From NCBI GenBank assembly GCA_015345905.1, contig JADDTR010000023.1, forward strand, positions 1 through 64,000: a DNA stretch of 64,000 bases. The letters are read 5' to 3'. The notes under the pieces were generated by a model. That model was not told where the DNA came from. It worked only from the letters and a program-made list of their open reading frames with translations, and did not search any database. This DNA is from Aotearoamyces nothofagi (lineage: Eukaryota; Ascomycota; Leotiomycetes; Leotiales; Tympanidaceae). Positions 38,013 to 49,800 of the stretch are shown one piece after another. Numbering within the stretch: the first letter of the stretch is position 1; each line of letters opens with the position of its first letter. The translations under genes and the position numbers were made by a program.

Positions 38013-38279
38013 GGAATGCTGGATTTCCTGCAGTAGAATCAATCAAGATATCACACTCATGTACAGAGACCTGAAATATATCGTAGATTTAATTTTTATT
38101 ATTATTTTCGATGCCCGTATGTACAATAAATACTCCTCGCCGTCTTGAGTTCCTCTATAGCCCTGATAACCCCGTTGACAGATCTATACAAGGGTTCCCC
38201 ACCCTAAACCGACCCAGAATGTGATGATGCAAGCCAGTAAACCCAATATTGCCCTTCAAAAACAAAGCTCTTCTTAACA

Positions 38280-39643
38280 TTAGCAGTGATCATAACTACT
38301 ATAATGGCTCTTATCATGCCAGTCTGATAATCGCTCGAGTAGAAGTGGATCAATATCTCTGTTCATCTTCATGAAGATCGTCTCGTACGGGTGTACGTTT
38401 GTGCCAAAGTATTTGCCGTTCCATAGAACATCGCCATTCACCCCCGTGTCACAATGGTCAATATACTCCTCGTCCGAGTGGAAAGCTGTCATCATCACAT
38501 CCGCCTTGTATCCTGCATCGAGTATAAGCTGCGTGGCACCGATTTCGGCGTGTACAGCAGTGGACCAGGTGTGGAAGCAGTCATTGATGCCTTTCTCGAT
38601 ATATGGGGTTTCCGTGGCATCAGCTGGTGCTTCTCTGGTTGGATCTTGTGGAGGAAAGAGGAGGATATCGAGGCCAACAGAGTCCGTAGCCCAGATCATG
38701 GATTGAACATGGAATTTGGGCCAGCAATTGCTCGTCATACCAACGATCTAAATAGAAAAGGTTAGTAAACGTCTACAAAATGCTCTCTAGTGTCTAAGAA
38801 CTATTTGACGGTAACACCCGGCAATATATCGATTATTGCACCCTGAAGCCACCGACATGTAGGGCCTCGCAAGGTAATAGATAATAAAGCAATTCACTGC
38901 GAGATGTGATAAATAGTAATAAAGGCATACCTTGGTTTTCTCAGTGACCCTGTCCAGGTACATATTGCTCCAGCATGTCTGAGCCCAATATGGTAGGAAG
39001 GGACCACGAATACTGGCATTCAGCATAATGAAGCGCTTATATTTTTTGTATAAGTCGTCCTTCGTCAGAATCTCTGCGTATGCACCCAAGTCGTAGCAAT
39101 CGTTGGGTCTTTTAACGTATCGGATATTCGTCTCAGTCGGTAATAGCAAGTTAGCATCGGTCTCGCCATTGAGGATGAAGACAAAGTCTGCCTTTGCGTG
39201 GAGGGCGTGTGCAATGAAGAACTCGAGGTTCAGGCGTGCATTAGGAGTTTCTGAGTAGGCGTACAGAATAAGAGGTCGGTCATCACCAGTGGACGAGGGT
39301 TTGGTGTTGGAGGCAGGGGATTTCGAGCCTGCTGTTGGTACTGCGATATCTTGCCCTACGGATGTAGGCTTGTTATGTATATTCAGTGTCGCAGTCTCTA
39401 CGCCTGGTATTTTGCTAGATGGTAGATGTGGTGCAGAGGCCTTCTTATCCCCTGGTGTCGATGTCGATGGCGATGCCTAAGATAAGTCAGACTTAGTACA
39501 TGAGGAACTGTTTATAGAGGACGGTATCCGCATCATACCGGTGTCCCTGCGGGCATTTGTAATAACCAGATCGACCATATTAATAGCAAAACCACCAGGG
39601 CCGCCGTCCACGGCGTCCTAAAGGTGGAAAAGTTGATGGTCAT
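38280..39643 (-). CDS. Predicted type II membrane protein, possible glycosyltransferase
   Basis: Three exons: 39643-39539, 39476-38931 and 38747-38280, giving about 372 residues. Residues ~12-30 form a single membrane anchor (WTAALVVLLLIWSIWLL) after a short cytosolic N-terminus, the layout of Golgi glycosyltransferases. A Ser/Pro/Thr-rich stem of ~80 residues follows. The lumenal domain has blocks that look conserved across fungi: RPLILYAYSETPNARLNLEF, DFVFILNGETDANLL, CYDLGAYAEILTKDDLYKKY, FIMLNASIRGPFLPYW and GDVLWNGKYFGTNVHPYETI. The pattern of NGETD and FIMLNASIRGPF is reminiscent of rhamnan-synthesis/GT-A-like proteins, but no DxD can be assigned with certainty. Function is inferred from topology only. 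Splice junctions restore VTEKTKIVGMTSNCWP. Confidence 0.8.
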
Positions 39644-40247
39644 CCTCTCTGATATGCTCCAACGTCAGATGAAGCAATTGTCACAGCACGCAGATATATG
39701 CAGGAAACCCGAGGCCCGTGAAATGCGCACAGGTCGAGACTCCAGACGCCAGGAGAATAAAAACGCCGGAGAGTGAAAGGATCGAGGATCGCAGATCGCC
39801 AGCTTCGTTAGATAAGAAGAATTTCGGAATTGCCAACCCCACATCCACCTGCGAAACGGCGCGTCCCTCGTATTGGCGGTGATTGACAGCGTGTATATAA
39901 CGATCGGCTCTCCTCCTGCGACAAAGAGTCTTCGAGTTCGCAAGGTCCGAGGTGCTGGCGGACAGAATAGAAAGGGAAGAACTACAGTATGTACAATAGA
40001 AGTGACAAAAGTTGAGGGAAGAAGCAAGGCATGGGGGCGTGCAAAATCAACGAATGCGGATACAGGCAGACTTGCACCCCTTCAGTGGAGTGACCGTGAT
40101 TGGAGGCGCACAGGAATTGAGGAATGGGAAAGTGCTAAGGGAAGGGCCGCCGCAAAGCTGAGCGCAATGATCTAACGCGGTTTGCAGCTACCGGGAGGCT
40201 TAGCCTCGCCTGATTGATACGGGAGGAGCGAGGAAAGGAAGGGCAGC

Positions 40248-40282
40248 CAGTACAGTACAGTACAGTACAGTACAGTACAGTA
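40248..40282. repeat. CAGTA (ACAGT) pentanucleotide array
   Basis: Seven tandem copies of CAGTA. Because TACTG and CAGTA are reverse complements, the array is close to its own TACTGTAC-type palindromes. Confidence 0.9.
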
Positions 40283-41480
40283 AGTCGGTATGTATGCACT
40301 GAGCGCTCGCTGTACGGACAGTAGCAAGCAGGAAGGTCGGCAGGAAGGTGAGAAGTGCTGTAGCATACAGTGCAGCACGTACATATAGATCCCTTGTACA
40401 TGTACATACTAGAAGCACTCCGCAAGGCTCATGTCTGCACCCTGGCCGATTCCAGATTGTCAGTCGATTCCAGAGTGTATGATGTAAGAAGGCCACGGGG
40501 GGGAGGCCAGCGTAGGGCCTGCAGCTTTAGGGCCTGCAGCGTAGGGCCTAGGGGTGTACGGGACAGTATCACCACAGTGCCACCACTGGACATCCGTACT
40601 GCAGATTGCATGCCACAGCGCATTCAGGCCGCTGGAACGCTGGAATGCTGGGCCGCTGGATCGCTGGATCGCTGGAACGCCGTGCTGGACCTGGAGCCGA
40701 CGCCTGTATTCGGGGCCTGGGCCACTGGGTCCCTGGGCTACCTTAGTGAACGTGCCACTGCGCGCACGCAGCCAGTCCTGCAGTACTGCACCTGCTGTGC
40801 TCACTGTACTGCACATCTCGCCGTACTCTGTACGTACTTGTACATACAGTGCAGCCCGTACATACAGCACAGTACGGCCTTCTTCTCGCAGCACGGCACC
40901 CGTACGTGCGTACGTGATTACAGCACCGCAGTGCCCGCTAGAGGGCCTGTCGCCTCGCTCGCTGCTGAAAAGGAAATGATCCAATTTGTCCGGCAACGGG
41001 TACATACAGCGACCGCCCGCCGAACCTCCCTGGCGCCTGGTGGAGTCCAGGGTCGCTGGCCAGAGAGTCCGAGCCAGGGCGAATGGCAATAAGCCTCGAC
41101 TGGCAGGACGGGAGGGCAGAGGTGCAGTACAGTCCAGTGCCCTCAGCTCAGGGTCCTCGGGGGTCCAGCTACAGTGCATACCGCCATACCGCGCCAGGCA
41201 GTACGTGCTGCAGCATGAGTGAGAATGCGCTGCGGCACTGCACTGCGCCCTCCTCCCTTCTGTGCCTCGGTCGCGCCAAGGTCACTGGCGTAATTACCTT
41301 ATCTCCCTGGTGTAGCCCCTAACGTCCTCCTGGGTAAGGTTGGTATGGGTGTGCTGCCGAATACGATGCTGTTCTGCTCCTAATACCTGTCGCATTGTCA
41401 TGTCGCTGCTGCCCACGGTCAATACACCCTAGCACGCCGAGATTGGCGATAGAGACACCCGGCATTCCCTGTACTGTACG

Positions 41481-41535
41481 TCCTGTCCTGTCCTGTCCTG
41501 TCCTGTCCTGTCCTGTCCTGTCCTGTCCTGTCCTG
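41481..41535. repeat. TCCTG (ACAGG) pentanucleotide array
   Basis: Eleven perfect tandem copies of TCCTG, whose complement is CAGGA, flanked on both sides by TGTACTG motifs. It is the longest perfect array in the window. Confidence 0.95.
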
Positions 41536-41614
41536 TACTGAGTACTCCAGGGCCTTACATTCTGGAACGTGCGGGAATGCTGCAGGGCTACATGTGTGAC
41601 TTGCTGGCTGGCTT

Positions 41615-41656
41615 GCTGAGTCGCTGAGTCGCGGAGTCGCGGAGTCGCGGAGTCGC
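41615..41656. repeat. 8-bp GCTGAGTC/GCGGAGTC array
   Basis: Two copies of GCTGAGTC followed by three of GCGGAGTC, and a partial unit. The switch in the third base marks two subfamilies in one array. Confidence 0.85.
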
Positions 41657-43262
41657 TAAACTACGTCAGCGTGTCAGTGCTCCAGTCCTACTATACAGTA
41701 CAGTACGTCCTGTAGAGCGGGAATGCATCCCATCGACGTCCCTTGGCATACCCTGGGACCTCGACGTACCTTAAGTGAAGCAAGGTAGCCGCCAACTCCG
41801 ATTCCGTTTGGCATACAGTCCAGTCCAGTCCAGTGCTCCGCTAGCCAGATGGAATGAATGCTTGAATGCCAGGAGCGTGTGCTGACCCGTCAGCCCCCGA
41901 TCTACCCCTGCGAAGATCCGCTACGAAGATCCGGTCCTACGTACTGTACAGTGCATTCTGTATGTTACAGTACAGTACCGGGCAGGACAGTACTGGGCTT
42001 GCTGTTCAGCACCGTACCCACGGGGACTACGTCCGGGGCTCTGCTCTCCATGCGCCACACCATCCACCCTGGCCTACGTACTTCGTGGCTACGAGAGCGG
42101 CATATTGTCTATTTTGGAGCTCGCCACTTGCATTGCATCCCTTTCTGACAGCCAAGGCCTGTTCCTATCCTTCATACAGTAGAGAGGGTCTTGCCTCGTA
42201 ACCGCCCTCGGCAGTCTAGCTTCCAGAGATATCTTGCATCGCATTCTACAGCGTGCAAATACAGTATCTTGCTATTCCTTCACTCTAACTCTAATAATAG
42301 TCCGGGTGGGGAGTTGGGGTAACGGCTGCGCCTACCGATCTCCAATTTGATACACCGGTTGCCTGATCTACTCTGGAAGCACATCGTTCCGCTGAGCATC
42401 TCAAAATAGTTTGCAATGTACCGAGCTGCAGTTCCATATGTGTCTTTATCTACTCCTCGGGAATCAGCTGGTCTAGTTATGCTACGACCCTTATATAATA
42501 TTGTATTTCAGAGGTCATAGGTCAAAGCATCTCTAAACCGCCGCAGCTCCCAATGCTCGTATGAGTCGTATCTAAGAACTCATGCCGCTTTACGACATTT
42601 GACAAGAACATTATGCACACCTGGTCTCGATTCCCCGAGGCTTTAGAGATATTGAATGTCATCAATCCGAAAGTATAGCATACTATACATACGTATCATG
42701 TTTCTAGATTCTTCAAGAGACGGGATCTCCCGTTATATTAGGAAAGTCAATATTAAGCATCTCGGGTTCGGTATTTCCTCCCTGCGCAACTCCGGTTGAT
42801 ATACAATTTTGATCACTATATGATGCATCTCCTATCAGCAACATGCTAAGTACCATTGCTACTCACTACTTCTTCATGAGCTCATATACTTCCTAAGATA
42901 TATGTACTTGTACATGTACTCTCACTTTCCAACCTTTATACACCACCTCCAGGAAAATGCTAATTATGTGTCTCTAGCAACTTCGTTCGTGACCTCAATC
43001 TACTTTTCAAGCACCAGCCCAGTTGTCTCTATTATATTCAATGGATCACACTATTTATTCCCTTCACTTTTTCAATGATAACGACTCAGGCGGGCGTACA
43101 GTCGACTGTAAGCTTCAGTGCAATGCCATCCTGGAGACTGATTGCTATAGTGACAATTACACTCTCCCGAGCCGACCAAAGGTTTGAAGCTTTGCTAAAC
43201 CCGGTCCATGTATCATCAAGCTCATGATCAAAGGCTAGAACAGTAAGCCATGCTCTCCAGAG

Positions 43263-43802
43263 ATCGATGGCTACCACAACACTCCGGTTCCATTCGTAAT
43301 CTGGAGAGAGTCTCGCCAAGTGGCCTTAAGGACCTTCCTCGAAGTCGGCCACGCTCGAGCATACATCAATTGCGGCATAGAAACTCTTTGTATCGACCCT
43401 CTCCCATACAAGACGAATCGGACTGACATACTCGGGTATATTTCGACAAGAACTGCAACGCAAAATATGGCCAGGATCATTTACATCTCGAGAAAGATGT
43501 CGGCAGCCCAGAGCTTATGGATGGTTTAGAATTGCTCGCGATCGGCCAGCGTATTCTGTTCGATTTTCAGGATGCCCATTTCCGATTCGCACTTGCCGTT
43601 TGGAATATTCGCTGAGCAATTCAGGGGTTGGAAGGTCAGGGTACTAAACAACCCTTTCGATGAGGATTTAAATGATGATGATGCCACCAAACATGCTCGC
43701 AGGGTGCTAGGATGTCTCTTAAAACCTGAGGTAGGGAATTGTGCCATCTCTTACAAAAGCAGGCATACTGGATGGATGGTACCCATCTTCACAGCCCATT
43801 AG
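43263..43802 (+). pseudogene. Decayed 2EXR-domain-like gene
   Basis: The reading VPFVIWRESRQVALRTF followed by GHARAYINCGIETLCIDP matches the usual 2EXR layout, in which an ESRxxAL block precedes an aromatic-Ile-Asn ... Asp-Thr-Leu-type strand. 2EXR proteins are common, poorly understood fungal proteins of 250-400 residues. The usual N-terminal LPxEIR block is not found upstream. The frame ends at a TAG at 43527. A neighbouring frame then carries protein-like DGLELLAIGQRILFDFQDAH, and the first frame resumes with FRGWKVRVLNNPFDEDLNDD to a stop at 43800. At least one frame change and the missing N-terminus indicate decay. An unnoticed intron is the main alternative. Confidence 0.5.
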
Positions 43803-44116
43803 ACCAAGCAGCGTCATTGAGAAAGACGTGAACGATAGCAGAGTTCAGGCGGCCGCCTGTGAAAGAAAACAATTTTTCAATAGACGTACTTTGAATACGC
43901 AATGTTTTGATAATCTGTGACCTCAGCCTCTAAATTCCCCTTCTGGATGCTTCCAAATTGGACGTCAGCCCTGCAGTTCGTATCGCATTACACCAAGCAC
44001 CAAGCGCCACCTTAATCTTCAATGCGCAACTTGTGAGCTGGCCTCTGCAACGCAAAAAATAACTTACTGTTCACCGGAGCATTGCCTCTAGCCGTGCATC
44101 CTTCAGTCACGACAAG
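43803..44116. other. Promoter region of the RING protein gene
   Basis: About 310 bases without a gene. Includes a repeated ACCAAGC near 43993 and a pyrimidine-rich stretch before the start codon. Confidence 0.5.
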
Positions 44117-47100
44117 ATGGATTCCATAAATCGTGGCCTGGATCTAGAGAAGGAGTTGACTTGTTCGGTGAGTTAGATCCATTCCGAAGCTGTCTTCCGA
44201 ACCTCGCGAGCTTCGCAAGGCTACAATACCCCGCGGACGAGCTGGCTGAAAACTGCGACTTACGCGTCATGGTGGACTCCGTTATATGCTACTCCTGCAG
44301 TGCTGCAGGTTTAATATTAGGATGCTAACGTAGTCGTGAGTGTAGATTTGCACAGAAGTACTGTACCAACCCCTCACGCTCCTCGACTGTCTTCACACCT
44401 TCTGCGGCGCCTGTCTAAAGGAATGGTTCAGCTGGCAACTCGCCTCTGTGCGCGATAATCCCTCCTCCCACGCACCGGGAACGTTGCCCTTCACATGCCC
44501 CTCATGTCGTGCCCTAGTGCGAGAAACGAAGCACAATGCGACGGTCACTACGTTACTAGAGATGTTCCTAGCTGCGAACCCAGAAAAGGGACGCACGCAA
44601 GAAGAGAAGGATGATTCAAAGAAGAAATACAAGCCTGGGGATGAGGTGATGCCAAAGATGGATGAGAGAACAAAGACCCTGAGGGAGAGGAGGATAGAGG
44701 ATGAGGATCGCAGATTGGTTAATGAGGTTAGGGAGGTCAGCCTCAGAGAAGTTGGTGTAGAGTCCGTAGAGGAAAGGCGTGCAAGGAGGAGAAGAGGAGA
44801 GGAACGATCTAGAGGTTCGGCACCGAGATCGAGCAGGGACAACAGCAGGGATAGCAGAGATAGCAGGAATACAGAGGGCAGAGAACGGAGAAGGAGGGCC
44901 GAGGGTGATAGTGAAGGAGAAAGACGACGGCGGCGGGACGAAGGAAATAATGCTACGTTAAGGCCAGATGCGGATCCTATTTCAGACAGGCGGCGAAGGC
45001 GAAGTCAAGAAGATGCAAGAAGGAGGCATGAAGAGACTACACGCACTGCTGCACGGCAAATTGAACACCAGTCATCACTGAGATCTCTTATAAGCTCTTC
45101 CGATGTGGACTCTCACGAGATGGAAGAGGAAATCTTGCGTCAAATCCAAGAAGAGGGTCTCTTAGATGGCATTGACCTTGAAAATATTGATGTCAGCCAG
45201 GAGGACCAGATTAGCGAGAGGATTGCAGAAGCCTTCAGGAGACGGCAACGAGAGAGAGCCCAACCCGACCCTGTAAGGCGGAGAAATCCAAGCCCAGGGT
45301 ACCAAGCAGATATCCTGAGAAGAAGAGATCCAAGTCCTGGCGGCCACCTTGCGCTATCAGCTATACCAACCTCAAGGGCGCGTGCCGCCAGTAATGATTC
45401 ACGAACAACAACGCACAATCGAGCACATTCTAGGTCGGCAAGTGCTACCAGTCAAACCGATGGGCAGGGTCTCTCAAATGCTCGTCAAGGTTCCTACCAT
45501 CTCGATGTTCAATCTAGCGATGAGGGTCGACGAAGGCGGCGAACGACCAGTAGCAGCCGGAGTGCTACTTCACCCATTCCTGCTTCAACAACTAATCAAA
45601 CAAGGCCATCAGCAAGATCTCAAACTGATCTCAGTGATAGACCACAATTAGCACAGACACATTTGAGCCAGCCACTTGTGGCTACAGAGAGTCGAAGCAC
45701 CACAGGGTCATTACCTCAGCGTGCAACAGAATCTGCCCCGGTCGAGTTGCCTGCTACAATTGATCATCAACCGACGCCAAGTCCAACTATAATAGCCCGT
45801 TCGTCCAGGTCTGAAGAACTTCTGGCTCCTGCTGAGCTTCCAGCGACTAGTTCACGTGAAAGTTCACCAGCTGCTATCTCCTTGTCTTCCTCGGAGCCCT
45901 CAGCTTTATCAGAGCTCCCTGCGCAAGCGTCCCTTTTCCCGGCGCCACTTTCACCTCGTCCTTCGAGCCAATCATCAGTCTTGGAGAGAGCTGCAGCAAT
46001 TTCAAGTGCAACAAGGCCGACATCGTCAAGCTCGACAGCATCTCGTCCTCCTTTACCGCTACGCTTCCAGGAACCGTCGATATCATGTTCACGCTGTGCC
46101 AAACCGCATATCGAGTATGATTTACACTACAATTGTTCAAAGTGCTTTAACGGCAACTGGAATATCTGTCTCCCATGTTATCGAATAGGTCGTGGTTGTC
46201 TGCACTGGTTCGGCTTTGGCTATGCAGCTTGGAATAAATGGGAAAAATTGAGATTGTCCGGAGACCTTGCGCCAGGAACAGAGCAGCCTCATATGCTCAC
46301 TGCAAACCGTTATCTTCAGCCTAAAATATTTCCTGGAGGTGCTGATGGTAGGCGCACCTTGACAACAGATGACCCAGATAACAGACTACAGAGTGGCGTT
46401 TTCTGTATGAATTGCCTGGCGTGGGCGAATGAGTGCTATTGGCGGTGCGATATCTGCAACGAAGGCGACTGGGGTTTCTGCAACACCTGCGTCAACCAAG
46501 GAAAATGCTGCACACATCCTCTCCTCCCGCTGCTTCAAAAGGCCGATGCCTCCCCAGACTCCCAGGTATCGCCTGTTAGTCCTTCATATGGCCAGCCAAC
46601 CCCCTTATCCGCTACCCTACTCACGGGGCCCAACGTTGTTTCCTACGGCTCATTCAAACCTCTCACTTTCCGGGTAGATTGCGATATCTGCCACTACTCC
46701 ATACAACCATCATCGTCTCGCTATCACTGCTTCTCATGCACATCCTCCCTGCCAGGGCGGCACCCTGGCGATTATGATATCTGCACTAACTGCTACCATA
46801 ATCTTGTCGCCAAGAGACGCATCAGCCCTGAAAATGGACACAATGGCTGGCGCCGCTGCCTCCAAGGCCATCGCATGATCGTCGTCTGTTTCAAAGACAT
46901 TCACGGTGGCCAGCGTCGCATGATAATCAAGGATCTTGTTGGCGGCCGTGGCCTACATGAAGAGCTCTCCAATTCCCTCGATCACTCCGGGCTTGATCTC
47001 CAACAATGGAGCTGGGCAGAAGGCACGCAAATGCGCCTCGTAACGGCCGATGTTGCCGCCTCAGCGCCCACAACCCTGGCCAACCTGGTCCTCACGGATA

Positions 47101-47318
47101 GATTCCCACCCGACGGTGGCCAAGGAATGCACGTCGTCGCGCTGTGGAGCTGGTACCCGAGGGACGGCGAGGGCGAGAACGAGCTACTCTTCCCGAAGCA
47201 TGCCGAGATCATGGAGGGCGTAGATGTCAACGGGGATTGGTTCTTTGGGGTTTATATGGGAGCAAAAGGACTGTTTCCTGCTCCTTATGTCAGGGTTTTG
47301 GACAAGGCATCTGGATAG
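44117..47318 (+). CDS. RING-type E3 ligase candidate with zinc modules and SH3
   Basis: Two exons, 44117-44167 and 44346-47318, across an unusually long 178-bp intron; about 1007 residues. Splicing completes a C3HC4 RING: C16-x2-C19-x12-C32-x-H34-x2-C37-x2-C40-x27-C68-x2-C71 (TCSICTEV, LLDCLHTFCGACL, FTCPSCR). A long Arg/Ser/Glu-rich disordered region follows (~80-590). Next come three Cys-rich ZZ-like modules at ~598-650 (CSRCAKPHIEYDLHYNCSKC), ~700-750 (CMNCLAWANECYWRCDIC) and ~790-850 (CDICHYSIQPSSSRYHC). The last ~65 residues form an SH3 domain (VALWSWYPRDGEGENELLF, GDWFFGVYMGAKGLFPAPYV). The RING predicts ubiquitin transfer; the other modules suggest binding to peptide ends and proline-rich partners. 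Substrates are unknown. Confidence 0.88.
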
Positions 47319-47950
47319 CTTACTGTCCAGCATCATGATGATATTGCGTATTAATGACTTTTATGAATCTATGACTAGTATAGTCATACCTGTTCCCGTC
47401 CACACCTGTGCTGTCAGTCTGGCAAGTTGTATTATCGGTAGCCACTCTATCCCAATCATGACAATCATGGCTGGATCTTGATCTCTTGCTATCGAAATAT
47501 TCCAGCCTCTATACTGGTCAGCTTGCCGTAATTCCTGCGCTCCTATCTTACCAGTTGATAATAATAATAAATAAAGCACACCATGTACGTCATCCGTATA
47601 TTAAGACGACTCGACTACGAGAGCTCGCTCTTTCGCTCACCCCCCCCCCCTTCCTCTTACAACAGATCGTTAATTATCATGCCCGCTGGACGCCCCGCCT
47701 ATATATATAGGATTCTCCCTACCCGCACGTACAGTATCTCCGCGTAGCGAGATCCCCGTAGCGAGAGACCCACCACCACGCGGCGCCAATCAATCTACGC
47801 GAGCGAGCAGAACAGAACAGAACAGCAGCAAAAAAAAACATTATATATGTGTGTGTGCCAAGAGGAGCGAGCGAAGATGCTGCATATGTAGAGGAGACTT
47901 ATAAAAATAGAAATAGAAATAAAAAATAAAAAAAAATAGACAAAAATAGA
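47319..47950. other. Intergenic between RING gene and tRNA-Pro
   Basis: No gene. Holds a poly-C run of ten near 47641, an AACAG pentanucleotide array at about 47808-47825, an A-rich run after it, and the tRNA terminator. Confidence 0.65.
47928..47946 (-). terminator. RNA polymerase III terminator of tRNA-Pro
   Basis: Directly beyond the 3' end of the tRNA on the minus strand lie a run of five T and then a run of nine T, the standard Pol III stop signal with a back-up. Confidence 0.8.
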
Positions 47951-48051
47951 GGGCCTAATCCGGGATCGAACCGGAGACCTCTTACAGATTTTGATTTTCT
48001 TTTGAGACGTTGAGACCCAAAGCAAGAATTCTACCACTGAACTATCAGGCC
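47951..48051 (-). tRNA. tRNA-Pro (anticodon UGG) with intron
   Basis: Reading the minus strand from 48051: acceptor stem GGCCTGA pairs with TTAGGCC (one G-U), discriminator C. The A box lies within TAGTTCAGTGG, and the B box is GGTTCGATCCC in a five-pair T stem. The anticodon stem CTTGC pairs with GTAAG around loop TTTGGG...T, with UGG at 48019-48017. An intron of about 29 nt, starting TCTCAACG, follows position 37, the normal place. Proline UGG tRNAs in ascomycetes usually have introns. CCA is not encoded. Confidence 0.92.
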
Positions 48052-48780
48052 GACATTTTTTATTAGACATTCTGCTTATCTGCGTATATCTACCCGTCTA
48101 CCGACCTATCCGCCCGCACGCGCGCCCGCTGGAAGATCCGCGGACTATCGCGCCCGCCCTTCTCGTCGTCGATTAGCTATCGGAGAGTGTATCTTTTCCG
48201 GCAAAGGGGGGAGCGCGGGGGGGGGTTTTCTTTTTCTTTTTCTTTCCGCGTATGCGATTTTGTGGGTGGTGTTGTTGTGCAGAGGAGAGGAGAGGAGCTT
48301 GATAGGTATGGGGGGGAAAATTTAGGGGGAAGGGGGGGGGGGGGAAGTTGAAGGACGATCGATGTATGTGGAGGAGTTTGTTTTTCCAGAATGGGGATTG
48401 GGTTGCATGGATAGAAAAGAAATATCCATTTACCTGGCTTTTTTATCTGTTCATTTGTTTTTATATATTTTTTGGGGCCGTATCTGATTTAAATCATCTC
48501 TGAATTATCTTCTTCGGTCTAGAAGAGTAGCTTGATCTACCGTCGCTGCAATAATCAACCGTGGTTAAAGGATCCTCACACGACGGCGTCTACGTCTTCT
48601 AGGTGGAGATTGGGCTTTAGTGGCGTGTGACGTGGCTCGTTGTATTGGTGTTTGAGCCTTTCTATAAGCAATCCATTAATAACACTGCGTATGATAAGTT
48701 GCAGGAGGTAGGTATCAATCACTATATACAATGATATTGTAGTATATATCCTGACGCTTATTTATTGCAATCATAGCCCA
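48052..48780. other. Intergenic, G- and T-run-rich, no gene
   Basis: Upstream of the tRNA and beyond the stop of the GNAT gene. Contains runs of G (near 48220 and 48330), CTTTTT repeats near 48230-48245, and TTTATATATTTTTTGG near 48460. No coding frame. Confidence 0.65.
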
Positions 48781-49800
48781 TCATGCGATCTTAGAGGAAT
48801 CAATCCGAACATATCTACTCTCCCAACACCTGACTCCGCCCAGACTCTTCATAACGGCCTGGCTGGCCAGATTACCATCTGCAACCTCGGAATATACCCA
48901 TCCACTACTGCCGTCATATGCCTTCACCACCTCTCCTCCTCTCTGAACCTCGGTCGCGAATTCCCCAGCTGCAAGTCGTGTTAGTAGGCTCTTGGCGACC
49001 ATAGACGCCAAGCCCTTTCCTCTGTGCTCAGGCAGGACGTAGAGAGTAGCAAAGGCAAGGTCGATTCCGAGATAGGCCCAAGCAGCTAGTTTCCCATTGG
49101 AATCTAAGATCCCGACGTTTGGTTGGATGCGCAGTGTGGATGGTATACGCTGGATGGTGCTTGTGCTCACTACAATATCAAGCTGATCTTCGGGAACTGT
49201 GCTAATCTTCCATCCACTTGGTAGTATTTGGGATGGAGGTTCAGAAGTAGAATTCCTGAAGCCGGAGAGTGAGATGTTGTAACAATTCCAGCTTGTACAA
49301 TATAATACGCCATCGTACTTATCTGCAATGGCTTGGATGATGTCTGAAGCTACTTCGTGCAGAGAGGCAAAACGTAAAGGCTCACTGAAAGGCCATCCTG
49401 GCGCTTCAGGGATTGATGCATCACGTACGAAAAGGATCAGGCTGTGCAGGTGATTCCAAAGCGTCTGCGATTCCTCTTCAGTTCGAGACGGGGATGCAAT
49501 GAGATTGTTGAAAAGGAATATTTGGGACTCATGGTGTCTTGAGCGGTCAGAGAACACGATAGTGAACGTAGCTGGAACAGATATGGCCTTGGTTGAAGAT
49601 GGAGATGGAGGCGGAAATGTAGCTGCAAAGAGACAGTGTAGATCTGGTGTGTTGTGGGGTGCCAGGACGCGGTTGTAAAGAGAATTACTGTGAGGAAGAT
49701 ACGGCTTCACGATTTTGGGGAAATGCAGTTGCGCGAGCGACTGTGGCCATCGGTGAAATATAACCGGACTTGATGCTGATGACGATTGTGAATCTGCCAT
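48781..49800 (-). CDS. GNAT-family N-acetyltransferase (FR47-like)
   Basis: Single exon, 339 residues, started at the ATG at 49800 (MADSQSSSASS). The frame continues 46 codons further upstream, but only to a TTG. The C-terminal half carries the acetyl-CoA binding motif A: DLAFATLYVLPEHRGKGLAS, with the R-x-x-G-x-G/A pattern as RGKGLA, then a helix MVAKSLLTRL. Near the end QAVMKSLGGVRCWESRYVR matches the motif B region of FR47-like glycine N-acyltransferase relatives. The N-terminal half is variable. Proteins of this type acetylate small amines or protein N-termini; the substrate cannot be told. No targeting signal is obvious. Confidence 0.85.
   Translation of the reverse strand: MADSQSSSASSPVIFHRWPQSLAQLHFPKIVKPYLPHSNSLYNRVLAPHNTPDLHCLFAATFPPPSPSSTKAISVPATFTIVFSDRSRHHESQIFLFNNLIASPSRTEEESQTLWNHLHSLILFVRDASIPEAPGWPFSEPLRFASLHEVASDIIQAIADKYDGVLYCTSWNCYNISLSGFRNSTSEPPSQILPSGWKISTVPEDQLDIVVSTSTIQRIPSTLRIQPNVGILDSNGKLAAWAYLGIDLAFATLYVLPEHRGKGLASMVAKSLLTRLAAGEFATEVQRGGEVVKAYDGSSGWVYSEVADGNLASQAVMKSLGGVRCWESRYVRIDSSKIA

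Larger units (their letters stand above)
39644..43262. other. Repeat-rich gene-poor block
   Basis: The first ~500 bases are the promoter side of the membrane protein gene. From 40.2 to 42.2 kb the DNA is GC-balanced and full of short arrays (listed below) and GTACAGTAC palindromes. Two overlapping frames of about 240 codons on opposite strands (40370-41092 and 40460-41179) show no motif and are explained by repeat-derived, stop-poor DNA. From 42.2 to 43.2 kb the DNA becomes more AT-rich and holds nothing I recognise. Confidence 0.6.

Noticed and set aside
40370-41179. Two overlapping frames of about 240 codons on opposite strands
   Set aside because: No motif, repeat-derived composition, open on both strands at once; typical of stop-poor GC-balanced repeat DNA.
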